A stretch of 6,128 bases of DNA from Cyanobacteria bacterium NC_groundwater_1444_Ag_S-0.65um_54_12 (GTDB taxonomy: Bacteria > Cyanobacteriota > Sericytochromatia > S15B-MN24 > VGJW01). Positions 1 through 5,272 of this stretch are shown piece after piece (the stretch's first letter is position 1; the number at the start of each line of letters is the position of its first letter). Made by a program: the position numbers and the translations under genes. The notes beneath the pieces were generated by a model. The model ran no database searches and had not been told where the DNA came from. It saw nothing but the letters and a program-made list of their open reading frames with translations. Location of the stretch: positions 1 to 6,128 of the forward strand of contig JACQUT010000294.1 of assembly GCA_016267585.1 (NCBI GenBank), read 5' to 3'.

Positions 1-753
1 CTCCGTGCGGCGCTGGAGCAATCGGTCAATGTCATAGCAGTTAACTTGTTGCAGGAAGTTGGCATTGCTAAATTAATCGAGCTGGCACGCGCGCTGGGTA
101 TCAGATCCCCGCTAGCGGCAGATTTGACTCTGGCGCTAGGTTCGTCTGCTGTAACTCCGCTAGAGATGACAGTGGCTTATGCGACTATCGCCAACGGCGG
201 CACCTGGGTGCAGCCTAGTATCTACACTACTGTCAAGACAACAACTGGCCAAGTTCTCGAGCAACCGGCAGCGCAAAGCCGCCAGGTAGCCGATCCAAGA
301 GCCACTGTCCTATTGGTGGATGTATTGACCGGTGTATTGACGCGTGGCACAGCAGCTAGGCAAGGGATCGCTCGCCCAGCTGCCGGCAAAACCGGTACTA
401 CCTCCGATTTTCGCGATGCCTGGTTTGTGGGCTTCGTACCGCAACTCTGTGTAGCAGTCTGGGTAGGTAATGACGATCGGCGTCCCATGCGCCAAGGAGC
501 ATTCGGTGGTCGAATTGCCGCTCGAATTTGGCATGACCTGATGTCCACTGGCACGCGCCAGTGGCCGGTATTGCCTTTACCGGCTCCGGAATACAGCACC
601 CCGGCAGCCTCGCCAACTAATCTAGTCATACCGTTTACCAAACCACCGGTTGCCGGAACTGGTTCTTCGCTAACCTTACCTGGTGCTGCAACGGCCAGCG
701 ATTTCTTGCCAGTAAAACTTCCTGCTGTTGTGGTATCGCCCAATGCTAGCTAA
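1..753 (+). CDS. Class A penicillin-binding protein (PBP1A-type), C-terminal transpeptidase part, 5' end outside window
   Basis: This is the 3' part of a bifunctional peptidoglycan glycosyltransferase/DD-transpeptidase, which cross-links murein on the periplasmic side of the membrane. The frame is open from base 1, so the true start lies to the left; the TTG at 46 is only an internal codon. Two of the three transpeptidase motifs are visible. The SxN motif is S-V-N at about 22-30, in the family context of R-x-A-L-x-x-S-x-N. The KTG motif is K-T-G-T-T at 388-402, followed by D-F-R-D-A-W-F-V-G-F and V-W-V-G-N-D-D, typical of PBP1A proteins. The nucleophilic serine (SxxK) and the glycosyltransferase domain are not in the window. 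The last ~60 residues are rich in Pro, Ala, Thr and Ser, a common disordered PBP tail. The stop is TAA at 751-753, inside the start of tmk, which suggests co-transcription. Confidence 0.93.
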   Translation, partial: LRAALEQSVNVIAVNLLQEVGIAKLIELARALGIRSPLAADLTLALGSSAVTPLEMTVAYATIANGGTWVQPSIYTTVKTTTGQVLEQPAAQSRQVADPRATVLLVDVLTGVLTRGTAARQGIARPAAGKTGTTSDFRDAWFVGFVPQLCVAVWVGNDDRRPMRQGAFGGRIAARIWHDLMSTGTRQWPVLPLPAPEYSTPAASPTNLVIPFTKPPVAGTGSSLTLPGAATASDFLPVKLPAVVVSPNAS

Positions 754-1396
754 TCTATCCAAAGGCTTCTTTATAACGCTAGAGGGGATCGAAGGATCTG
801 GTAAATCCACCCAGCAACAGCTCTTGGCCAAAGCACTAACCGAACTAGGATTCGCTGTGCTCACCACCAGGGAGCCTGGCGGCACCGCACTAGGTGAGCG
901 CATCCGCGAGCTATTACTCGATCCTTCCTGGCTAATCGCGCCAGCAGCTGAACTGCTACTCTATGCTGCCGATCGTGCCCAACATCTGGCCATGATGGTA
1001 GAGCCAGCCTTGTCTGAAGGCAAGGTAGTCATCTGCGATCGTCATGCTGATTCACTGCTGGCCTATCAAGCCTTTGGTCGCGACCTCCCGCGCCAGCTAG
1101 TAGAAACCGCCAATCAATTGGCTACTGGCGGACGCGCACCCGATCTGACACTGTTACTAGATCTTGATCCAGTACTAGGTTTGGCCCGGGTGGAAACTCG
1201 CGGCAACCGCGATCGTATGGAGAATGAAACTCTGGCCTTTCACCGGCGCGTAAGAGCAGGATTTCTGGCAATTGCAGCCGAAGCTCCCCGACGCGTCAAG
1301 ATAATTGCCGCCAATCGCTCTATCGCAGCGATTCAACAAGATCTGGCGCTAGAGGTATTACGACATTTGGGCCCGGGAACTCCCGGGCCCAAATAG
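743..1396 (+). CDS. tmk: Thymidylate kinase (dTMP kinase)
   Basis: A cytosolic enzyme that phosphorylates dTMP to dTDP with ATP, required for dTTP supply. From the ATG at 743 it has 217 residues, a normal length. The P-loop is G-I-E-G-S-G-K-S-T at residues 15-23. R-E-P-G-G-T at 43-48 is a dTMP-binding motif. D-R-H-A-D-S-x-x-A-Y-Q at 99-109 is the DR motif region, with His where Tyr is usual. The LID follows, with R-x-N-R-D-R-M-E and then F-H-R-R-V-R. The P-loop lacks the arginine of type I enzymes and the LID is Arg-rich, so this is a type II bacterial form. A TTG at 728 is a possible upstream start, but the ATG at 743 fits the family N-terminus better. No clear Shine-Dalgarno precedes 743; the start overlaps the PBP gene by 11 bases, so translational coupling is likely. 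The final codons (G-P-G-T-P-G-P-K) are encoded by a perfect hairpin. Confidence 0.96.
   Translation: MLANLSKGFFITLEGIEGSGKSTQQQLLAKALTELGFAVLTTREPGGTALGERIRELLLDPSWLIAPAAELLLYAADRAQHLAMMVEPALSEGKVVICDRHADSLLAYQAFGRDLPRQLVETANQLATGGRAPDLTLLLDLDPVLGLARVETRGNRDRMENETLAFHRRVRAGFLAIAAEAPRRVKIIAANRSIAAIQQDLALEVLRHLGPGTPGPK
1365..1394. terminator. Perfect GC-rich hairpin at the tmk 3' end, possible bidirectional terminator
   Basis: TTTGGGCCCGGG at 1366-1377 pairs perfectly with CCCGGGCCCAAA at 1382-1393. An A-T pair at 1365/1394 and another at 1378/1381 extend the stem to 14 bp around a 2-base loop. It lies between convergent genes: it covers the last codons of tmk and reaches the first base of its stop codon, 24 bases beyond the stop of the opposing gene. 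Neither strand has a U-tract after the stem, so a canonical intrinsic terminator is not proven. It could also stabilise mRNA ends or block read-through. Confidence 0.55.
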
Positions 1397-1417
1397 CCAC
1401 TGGCAGCCCTAACGCAG

Positions 1418-1927
1418 TTAGCTAGGGGATTTGGTGCTGCTCTTGGCTGGCTTTTCGTGCTCGATCTCGACCCGCGTCACCTGCGGTGGCCGGGTAATCA
1501 CCGGTTTAGCCGATGTAGCCAACGGAGCAAGACGGTTAGCCAAGGATTTGCTCGTCTCGATGCCGAGATCAACCTCGGCACGAATAGCATTCAATCCTTC
1601 CAGAGTAAGGCGAGTAGTCAAGCCAAACACATCGGCTTTCTTGCCTTCCTCCGCGATCACGTTAACCACTTGGCGGGTTGCCTCCAGGGAACCGTCGGCA
1701 AAAGCACGCAATTTGCCGAAAGTATCCAGACCAGAGGGCTCAGCAGCCGATTTGACGACATTTTTGGCGCCGTCAAGAGCGGTGTCGAGGATGTGCCGGG
1801 TAACGTTGATCACATCAACCTTGCTCAATTCCTCGGACGTCTTGTCTACATAAGATTTGACGTTATCGAGGGTGCCAATCATGAAGTTGCTGGTAGACTC
1901 GGTTAGATCCTTCACGATGCTCGCCAT
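1418..1927 (-). CDS. Phasin-like helical repeat protein, 169 residues, function uncertain
   Basis: This is the distal part of the 530-codon frame, but it has its own ATG (1925-1927) with a perfect AAGGAGG eight bases upstream, so I treat it as a separate gene. It has no signal peptide, transmembrane segment or cysteine. It is predicted helical and amphipathic, ending in a Pro/Lys/Ser-rich tail (about residues 140-169). I see four tandem units of 30-31 residues, starting near residues 6, 37, 67 and 98. They share Asp at 7/38/68/99, Leu at 20/51/81/112, Lys or Arg at 24/55/85/116 and Val at 27/58/88/119. Length, composition and helicity resemble phasins, which coat polyhydroxyalkanoate granules, but I recognise no family signature and the name is a guess. 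A structural or surface-binding helical protein of another kind is equally possible. Its stop is 24 bases from the tmk 3' hairpin. Confidence 0.65.
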   Translation of the reverse strand: MASIVKDLTESTSNFMIGTLDNVKSYVDKTSEELSKVDVINVTRHILDTALDGAKNVVKSAAEPSGLDTFGKLRAFADGSLEATRQVVNVIAEEGKKADVFGLTTRLTLEGLNAIRAEVDLGIETSKSLANRLAPLATSAKPVITRPPQVTRVEIEHEKPAKSSTKSPS

Positions 1928-3010
1928 TTGGTGTTCCTCCTTGCAGGAATTTGTTGCAGCAAGGGTGGATGTAGTGTTATCAGCGGCATGTGCCTGCTGG
2001 CAAGCACTTCCACCGAGCATGGTCTCACCCTTGTAACGAGACCATGACGGGGATATAGCCGTGCCGTCGGCCTGCCCGCCAGGATTATACCTGGCGGGGG
2101 CGAACTGGAGGGTTCCCTGCCAGATCGCGGTTTGGGCCAGGTTACGCGCCGCGTTCAAATCTGCATGCGCGCGAAAACCACAAGAGCACGCAAATTTTGT
2201 ACCCTTGCGCTGGCCAGTTGCCAAAGTGCCGCAGCTAGAACAGCGCAGACTGCTGTAGCGATCTGTCACTGCTGCAACGGCTATTTTTGCGGGCTCTGCC
2301 CGCCTGGCTACCATGCGAATGATGCGGCGAAAACGCCGTACCTCTTCATCCTTAGTAAAATATTCGCCTTTTTGATATTTGCTGGGGCTGTAGGCAGCTT
2401 CAAATTTAAGAATCGGCCGCGCAAAGGAGCGGGCAAAACGCACCAGGGCAATAGCTACCTCGCGATCGCTCTGGCAACGGAAGCGCTCCAGTTTGGCCGC
2501 TAGACGCTTGACCGTACGACGGGCGCCTTTTTGCTGCAGCTGGCAAATTTTCCGCAAATAATTGGCCTCGATGACGCGATCGCGTCGGCCACTAATAAAT
2601 AACCTACGCCCCTGCACTGGTTCATAGGCCACTGCCCGCATCGCTTTACCCAGATCGACGCCGATCGCGATAGCATCGGGAGCTGGCAAAGCAGCATTCA
2701 GATACCGGGCGGCAAAAAACCAGCGACCGCAACGATCGAAAAGACGCCCCTCTAGCGGAAGACCATGAACCAGGAGTTGCTGCAAAATTGCTGCCTGCGC
2801 CGGCGGTACCAGAATCGGCAATGCTACAGTCCGTCCCAGCAGCGGAATTATTAACTTCCATCTCCCGTCAGCCACCGTCAATGACCAAGCTGACGCGCTA
2901 AAGACTACCGCTGGCAAACGCCTGATTTCTCGCTGCAGGCGGCGAAAGATCTCCTGCTTGGCCCGGCTGGGTGACCAAAGCTCCACTAAGATCGTCTGTG
3001 CGGCAGTCAT
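1418..3010 (-). CDS. Compact TnpB-like RuvC nuclease (IS200/IS605 OrfB family), frame continuous with the downstream phasin-like gene
   Basis: An open frame of 530 codons. Residues 1 to about 303 resemble TnpB, the RNA-guided nuclease carried by IS200/IS605- and IS607-type elements. RuvC-I is G-V-D-L-G with D119. RuvC-II is K-F-E-A-A-Y with E204. A zinc finger has C257-x-x-C260 and C275-x-C277. RuvC-III is A-D-L-N-A-A-R-N with D284. The spacings (85 and 80 residues) match ISDra2 TnpB (D191, E278, D361, as I recall them), so the nuclease core looks intact. About 70 N-terminal residues are missing compared with that protein. An in-frame TGA at 3026-3028 rules out a longer start in this frame, and AGGAG lies only 2 bases before the ATG at 3008-3010. 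Residues 304-361 look like translated non-coding DNA with hairpins. From M362 the frame is the phasin-like protein, probably translated separately. No TnpA transposase gene is present in the window. Confidence 0.78.
   Translation of the reverse strand: MTAAQTILVELWSPSRAKQEIFRRLQREIRRLPAVVFSASAWSLTVADGRWKLIIPLLGRTVALPILVPPAQAAILQQLLVHGLPLEGRLFDRCGRWFFAARYLNAALPAPDAIAIGVDLGKAMRAVAYEPVQGRRLFISGRRDRVIEANYLRKICQLQQKGARRTVKRLAAKLERFRCQSDREVAIALVRFARSFARPILKFEAAYSPSKYQKGEYFTKDEEVRRFRRIIRMVARRAEPAKIAVAAVTDRYSSLRCSSCGTLATGQRKGTKFACSCGFRAHADLNAARNLAQTAIWQGTLQFAPARYNPGGQADGTAISPSWSRYKGETMLGGSACQQAHAADNTTSTLAATNSCKEEHQMASIVKDLTESTSNFMIGTLDNVKSYVDKTSEELSKVDVINVTRHILDTALDGAKNVVKSAAEPSGLDTFGKLRAFADGSLEATRQVVNVIAEEGKKADVFGLTTRLTLEGLNAIRAEVDLGIETSKSLANRLAPLATSAKPVITRPPQVTRVEIEHEKPAKSSTKSPS
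1936..1942 (-). promoter_or_regulatory. Strong Shine-Dalgarno for the phasin-like gene
   Basis: On the minus strand AAGGAGG is followed by 8 bases (AACACCAA) and the ATG at 1927. This is close to ideal and much better than any other start in the window. It decides the start of the 169-residue protein inside the longer open frame. Confidence 0.85.
1953..1962 (+). repeat. Inverted repeat arm A (TTGCAGCAA palindrome), near the right end of the TnpB-like region
   Basis: GTTGCAGCAA here is the exact reverse complement of TTGCTGCAAC at 3045-3054 on the other side of the TnpB-like gene. The core TTGC-N-GCAA is itself palindromic. A second, inner pair (GCGGCATG at 1983-1990 and its complement at 3027-3034) is arranged in the same order. 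The pairs may be imperfect element ends or shared operator sites. Confidence 0.4.
1976..2003 (-). promoter_or_regulatory. Candidate promoter for the phasin-like gene
   Basis: On the minus strand TTGCCA (plus 1998-2003, five of six matches to TTGACA) is followed after 16 bases by GATAAC (plus 1976-1981, four of six matches to TATAAT). Transcription would start near 1968-1970 and give a leader of about 41-43 bases with the strong Shine-Dalgarno. It would let the gene be transcribed independently of the TnpB-like region. This is a pattern match only. Confidence 0.35.
2018..2046 (-). ncRNA. Stem-loop at the 3' end of the TnpB-like region (possible guide-RNA scaffold element)
   Basis: CATGGTCTC at 2018-2026 pairs perfectly with GAGACCATG at 2038-2046, a 9-bp stem with an 11-base loop. 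TnpB elements make their omega RNA from the tnpB 3' end and right end, on the tnpB strand, and they contain such hairpins. The position fits this, just after the RuvC-III motif and before the next gene. Assignment as omega RNA is inference; no covariance support can be given here. Confidence 0.35.
2075..2098 (-). ncRNA. Second stem-loop at the 3' end of the TnpB-like region
   Basis: CCCGCCAGG at 2075-2083 pairs perfectly with CCTGGCGGG at 2090-2098, a 9-bp GC-rich stem with a 6-base loop. On the minus strand the loop reads TATAAT, identical to a -10 box, but I find no convincing -35 at the right distance. It lies 28 bases from the other stem-loop, and together they could form part of an omega RNA scaffold. 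It is translated in the long frame as residues of the non-domain linker. Confidence 0.35.
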
Positions 3011-3017
3011 GGCTCCT

Positions 3018-3034
3018 GCGGCAAATCATGCCGC
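3018..3034. repeat. Small hairpin just upstream of the TnpB-like start codon
   Basis: GCGGCA at 3018-3023 pairs with TGCCGC at 3029-3034 around a 5-base loop. On the minus strand it ends 7 bases before the ATG and includes the first bases next to the AGGAG. It could be a left-end subterminal hairpin, as in IS200/IS605 elements, or it could restrain translation of the TnpB-like gene. A -10-like TATTAT on the minus strand lies immediately upstream (plus 3035-3040). Confidence 0.35.
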
Positions 3035-3044
3035 ATAATAGGTT

Positions 3045-3054
3045 TTGCTGCAAC
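3045..3054 (-). repeat. Inverted repeat arm A', in the intergenic region upstream of the TnpB-like gene
   Basis: TTGCTGCAAC on the plus strand is the reverse complement of 1953-1962. It lies 34 bases upstream of the TnpB-like start codon and about 100 bases before anmK-murQ. The inner partner CATGCCGC (3027-3034) is 10 bases away, against 20 bases at the other end, so the two ends are only partly similar. Confidence 0.4.
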
Positions 3055-3075
3055 GACTAAAGATTTATTTAGAAT
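3045..3075 (+). promoter_or_regulatory. Weak candidate promoter for anmK-murQ
   Basis: TTGCTG (3045-3050) and TAGAAT (3070-3075) are separated by 19 bases, longer than ideal. The -10 lies in an AT-rich palindrome, TTTATT-TAG-AATAAA at 3064-3078. The leader would be about 75 bases. The -35 overlaps the TTGCTGCAA palindrome, so a repressor binding there could affect both divergent genes. Confidence 0.25.
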
Positions 3076-3156
3076 AAAAGCCCTATCAGCTGACGTTAAG
3101 AAAACAACAAGCTGGGACCCCGCTGGTACCGTAGCAAAATCAGGAATAGCTCCAAC

Positions 3157-5226
3157 ATGCATAAGAAATTAACTGTCATAGGTCTGATGTCCGGCACTTC
3201 GCTCGACGGGGTAGATGTAGCGCTGGTGGACTTTTGGGAAGAAAAACAACGGACACGATGGCAATTGCGGCATTTCGTCACCTTTCCGTTGCCGGCAACG
3301 CTGCGCCAAGATATTCTTGCCGCCATACGTGGAACAAGCCTGGCCCAGTTAGGGATTCTTGACATGCGTATCGGCGAATTTCTGGCCGAAAGTACCCTGA
3401 AGCTTTTACAAACTGCAGGGATAGCGCCAAGTGCGATAGATCTCATTGGATCACATGGACTGACTATCTGGCATGAACCAGGAAAAGCTTCGATCCAGCT
3501 CGGGGAAGCAGCAGTTTTGGCGGAGCGGACCGGGATTACTACGGTAGCTGACTTCCGACCAGCTGATATTGCCGCCGGTGGCCAAGGAGCCCCGCTAGTG
3601 CCCTATGTCGATCAGGAACTTTATGCTGAGCCAGATCGCACCATTGCACTTTTGAATATCGGCGGCATAGCCAATATTACACTACTAGCAAAAGTGCCAA
3701 CCCAGCAGCATGAACCACCTTTGACCAAGGCTTCGTTAGCCTTTGACACCGGTCCGGGCAACATGATCATGGATGCTCTCTGTCAGCATTTTTGGCATGA
3801 GCCCTACGATCGTGACGGCTGCCATGCGGTAAAAGGTCATATTCACGAAGCTTTGCTGCAGGAGCTGATAGCAATGCCGTATTTTGATCACCCGCCACCC
3901 AAATCTACCGGGAGGGAACTGTTTGGCGAACCGTTCACCCGAACGTTGTTAGCGCGAGCGCAAATCCACGGTCTATCACCAGAAGACACCCTGATGACGG
4001 CTTGTGCTCTCACGGCAGGCACGGTAGCCAAAGCAGTGCGACAACATTTGCCAGAATTGCCCACTGCCTTGCGGGTTTCTGGCGGTGGAGCCCACAACCC
4101 GGTGCTCTTGCAGCTCTTGCGCGCCGAGCTACCAGCTAGCGAAATCACCATCTTGCCAGATGTCGATGCCAAAGAAGCACTAGCATTCGCACTACTGGCA
4201 TATCGTGTCGTCTGGGGTCAGAGCAATCATGTACCAGTTACCACCGGTGCCCGCCGGGAGGTAGTCCTGGGTAAAATCGTGCCGGGCCGTAATTTTCACC
4301 GCATCCTCTTGCGGTACCAATCAACGATGCCGAGCTTTCAGGCTGTCTTGCCTCTCACTGAAGCTACCCATCCCGCCACCGCTCAGCTAGACCTGTTACA
4401 GTCAGCCGAGCTGGTCGCCTTGCTAGCTGAAGATGAATACCATGTCGTGCAAGCACTAGAGCAAGTGCTGCCGCAAATTGCCAGAGCCATCGATTCGATT
4501 GCCGAACGCTTGCGGTGCGGCGGTAAGCTATTTTATGTAGGAGCAGGTACCTCGGGCCGACTGGGAGTGCTGGATGCTGTCGAATGCCCGCCTACCTTCT
4601 CGACACCGCCACAACTCGTGCAAGCAGTGTTAGCTGGCGGGTACTCGGCACTGACTCAGGCAGTAGAGGGAGCAGAGGATGATTCGACAGCCGGCGAGCT
4701 AGACATGGCAGCCCGTCGCTTGACTGCGAATGATGTAGTGATCGGTTTATCTGCTTCCGGTGGCGCCCCTTATGTAGACGGTGCCCTGCGTTACGCCAAG
4801 ACGCTGGGTTGTGCGACTCTGCTGCTTACTTGCAACCTTGGTCAAGAACGCCCACATATTGATCACGTGATCGCACCATTAGTCGGACCGGAAATCCTGG
4901 CCGGGTCTACCCGCCTCAAGGCTGGAACGGTAACGAAGCTGATACTGAATATGCTGTCAACTGGCACCATGGTCCAGCTGGGGAAAACCTACGGAAACCT
5001 GATGGTAGATCTCCATGCCACCAATGCCAAGCTACGGGCACGTGCCAGACGCATATTGGCCATGACTTGTGCAGTTACACCAGCCCAAGCAGACGAACTA
5101 TTGTCAGCAGCTGGTGGCAGCGTAAAGGTGGCGGTTGTCATGCACCGTCAGGGTATCGATGCTACCATGGCCAGAACCGCCCTCGAGAGCGCCGATGGTT
5201 TCTTGCGCAGCATCATTGGCGATTAA
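3157..5226 (+). CDS. anmK-murQ: Fused anhydro-N-acetylmuramic acid kinase / N-acetylmuramic acid 6-phosphate etherase
   Basis: A 689-residue cytosolic enzyme joining two consecutive murein-recycling steps. Residues 1 to about 385 are AnmK, which converts 1,6-anhydro-MurNAc and ATP to MurNAc-6-phosphate. Seen there: G-T-S-L-D-G at 13-18, G-S-H-G at 98-101, D-F-R-x-x-D-x-A-A-G-G-Q-G-A-P-L at 132-147 (D137 the likely catalytic base), N-I-G-G-I-A-N at 167-173, F-D-T-G-P-G-N at 196-202 and S-G-G-G-A-H-N at 308-314. Residues 391-689 are MurQ, an SIS-domain etherase giving GlcNAc-6-phosphate and D-lactate. Seen there: G-A-G-T-S-G-R-L-G at 462-470, E476 and E507 at the positions of E. coli Glu83 and Glu114, and L-N-M-L-S-T-G at 597-603. 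Both halves are full length. The internal ATG at 4327, where MurQ would start alone, has no Shine-Dalgarno, and no stop separates the halves. An AGGA at 3142-3145 precedes the ATG at 3157 by 11 bases. Confidence 0.96.
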   Translation: MHKKLTVIGLMSGTSLDGVDVALVDFWEEKQRTRWQLRHFVTFPLPATLRQDILAAIRGTSLAQLGILDMRIGEFLAESTLKLLQTAGIAPSAIDLIGSHGLTIWHEPGKASIQLGEAAVLAERTGITTVADFRPADIAAGGQGAPLVPYVDQELYAEPDRTIALLNIGGIANITLLAKVPTQQHEPPLTKASLAFDTGPGNMIMDALCQHFWHEPYDRDGCHAVKGHIHEALLQELIAMPYFDHPPPKSTGRELFGEPFTRTLLARAQIHGLSPEDTLMTACALTAGTVAKAVRQHLPELPTALRVSGGGAHNPVLLQLLRAELPASEITILPDVDAKEALAFALLAYRVVWGQSNHVPVTTGARREVVLGKIVPGRNFHRILLRYQSTMPSFQAVLPLTEATHPATAQLDLLQSAELVALLAEDEYHVVQALEQVLPQIARAIDSIAERLRCGGKLFYVGAGTSGRLGVLDAVECPPTFSTPPQLVQAVLAGGYSALTQAVEGAEDDSTAGELDMAARRLTANDVVIGLSASGGAPYVDGALRYAKTLGCATLLLTCNLGQERPHIDHVIAPLVGPEILAGSTRLKAGTVTKLILNMLSTGTMVQLGKTYGNLMVDLHATNAKLRARARRILAMTCAVTPAQADELLSAAGGSVKVAVVMHRQGIDATMARTALESADGFLRSIIGD

Positions 5227-5259
5227 CCGCCGAGATAGGCGATGAATCGGGAAACGGCG

Positions 5260-5265
5260 TAAAAT
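5260..5265 (+). promoter_or_regulatory. Candidate -10 box for a leaderless cysteine desulfurase transcript
   Basis: TAAAAT ends 7 bases before the ATG at 5273, so transcription would begin at or next to the start codon. No Shine-Dalgarno is visible in front of this ATG, and no good -35 is seen. The gap after anmK-murQ is 46 bases, so read-through from that gene is an alternative. Confidence 0.3.
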
Positions 5266-5272
5266 AATCTTT

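Noticed and set aside
222..743. Minus-strand open frames opposite the penicillin-binding protein gene
   Set aside because: They match no protein family and lie entirely opposite a frame with clear PBP transpeptidase motifs, so they are shadow frames.
1431..2503. Plus-strand open frames opposite the phasin-like and TnpB-like region
   Set aside because: The minus strand carries the RuvC and zinc-finger motifs and the strong ribosome binding site. The plus frames have unusual composition and no recognisable domain.
1418..3010. CRISPR array or Cas12 locus around the RuvC protein
   Set aside because: No regularly spaced direct repeats are present, and the protein has TnpB size and motifs, well below Cas12 length.
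4327..5226. Separate murQ gene starting at the ATG at 4327
   Set aside because: There is no stop codon between the halves and no Shine-Dalgarno before this ATG, so a single fused product is more likely.
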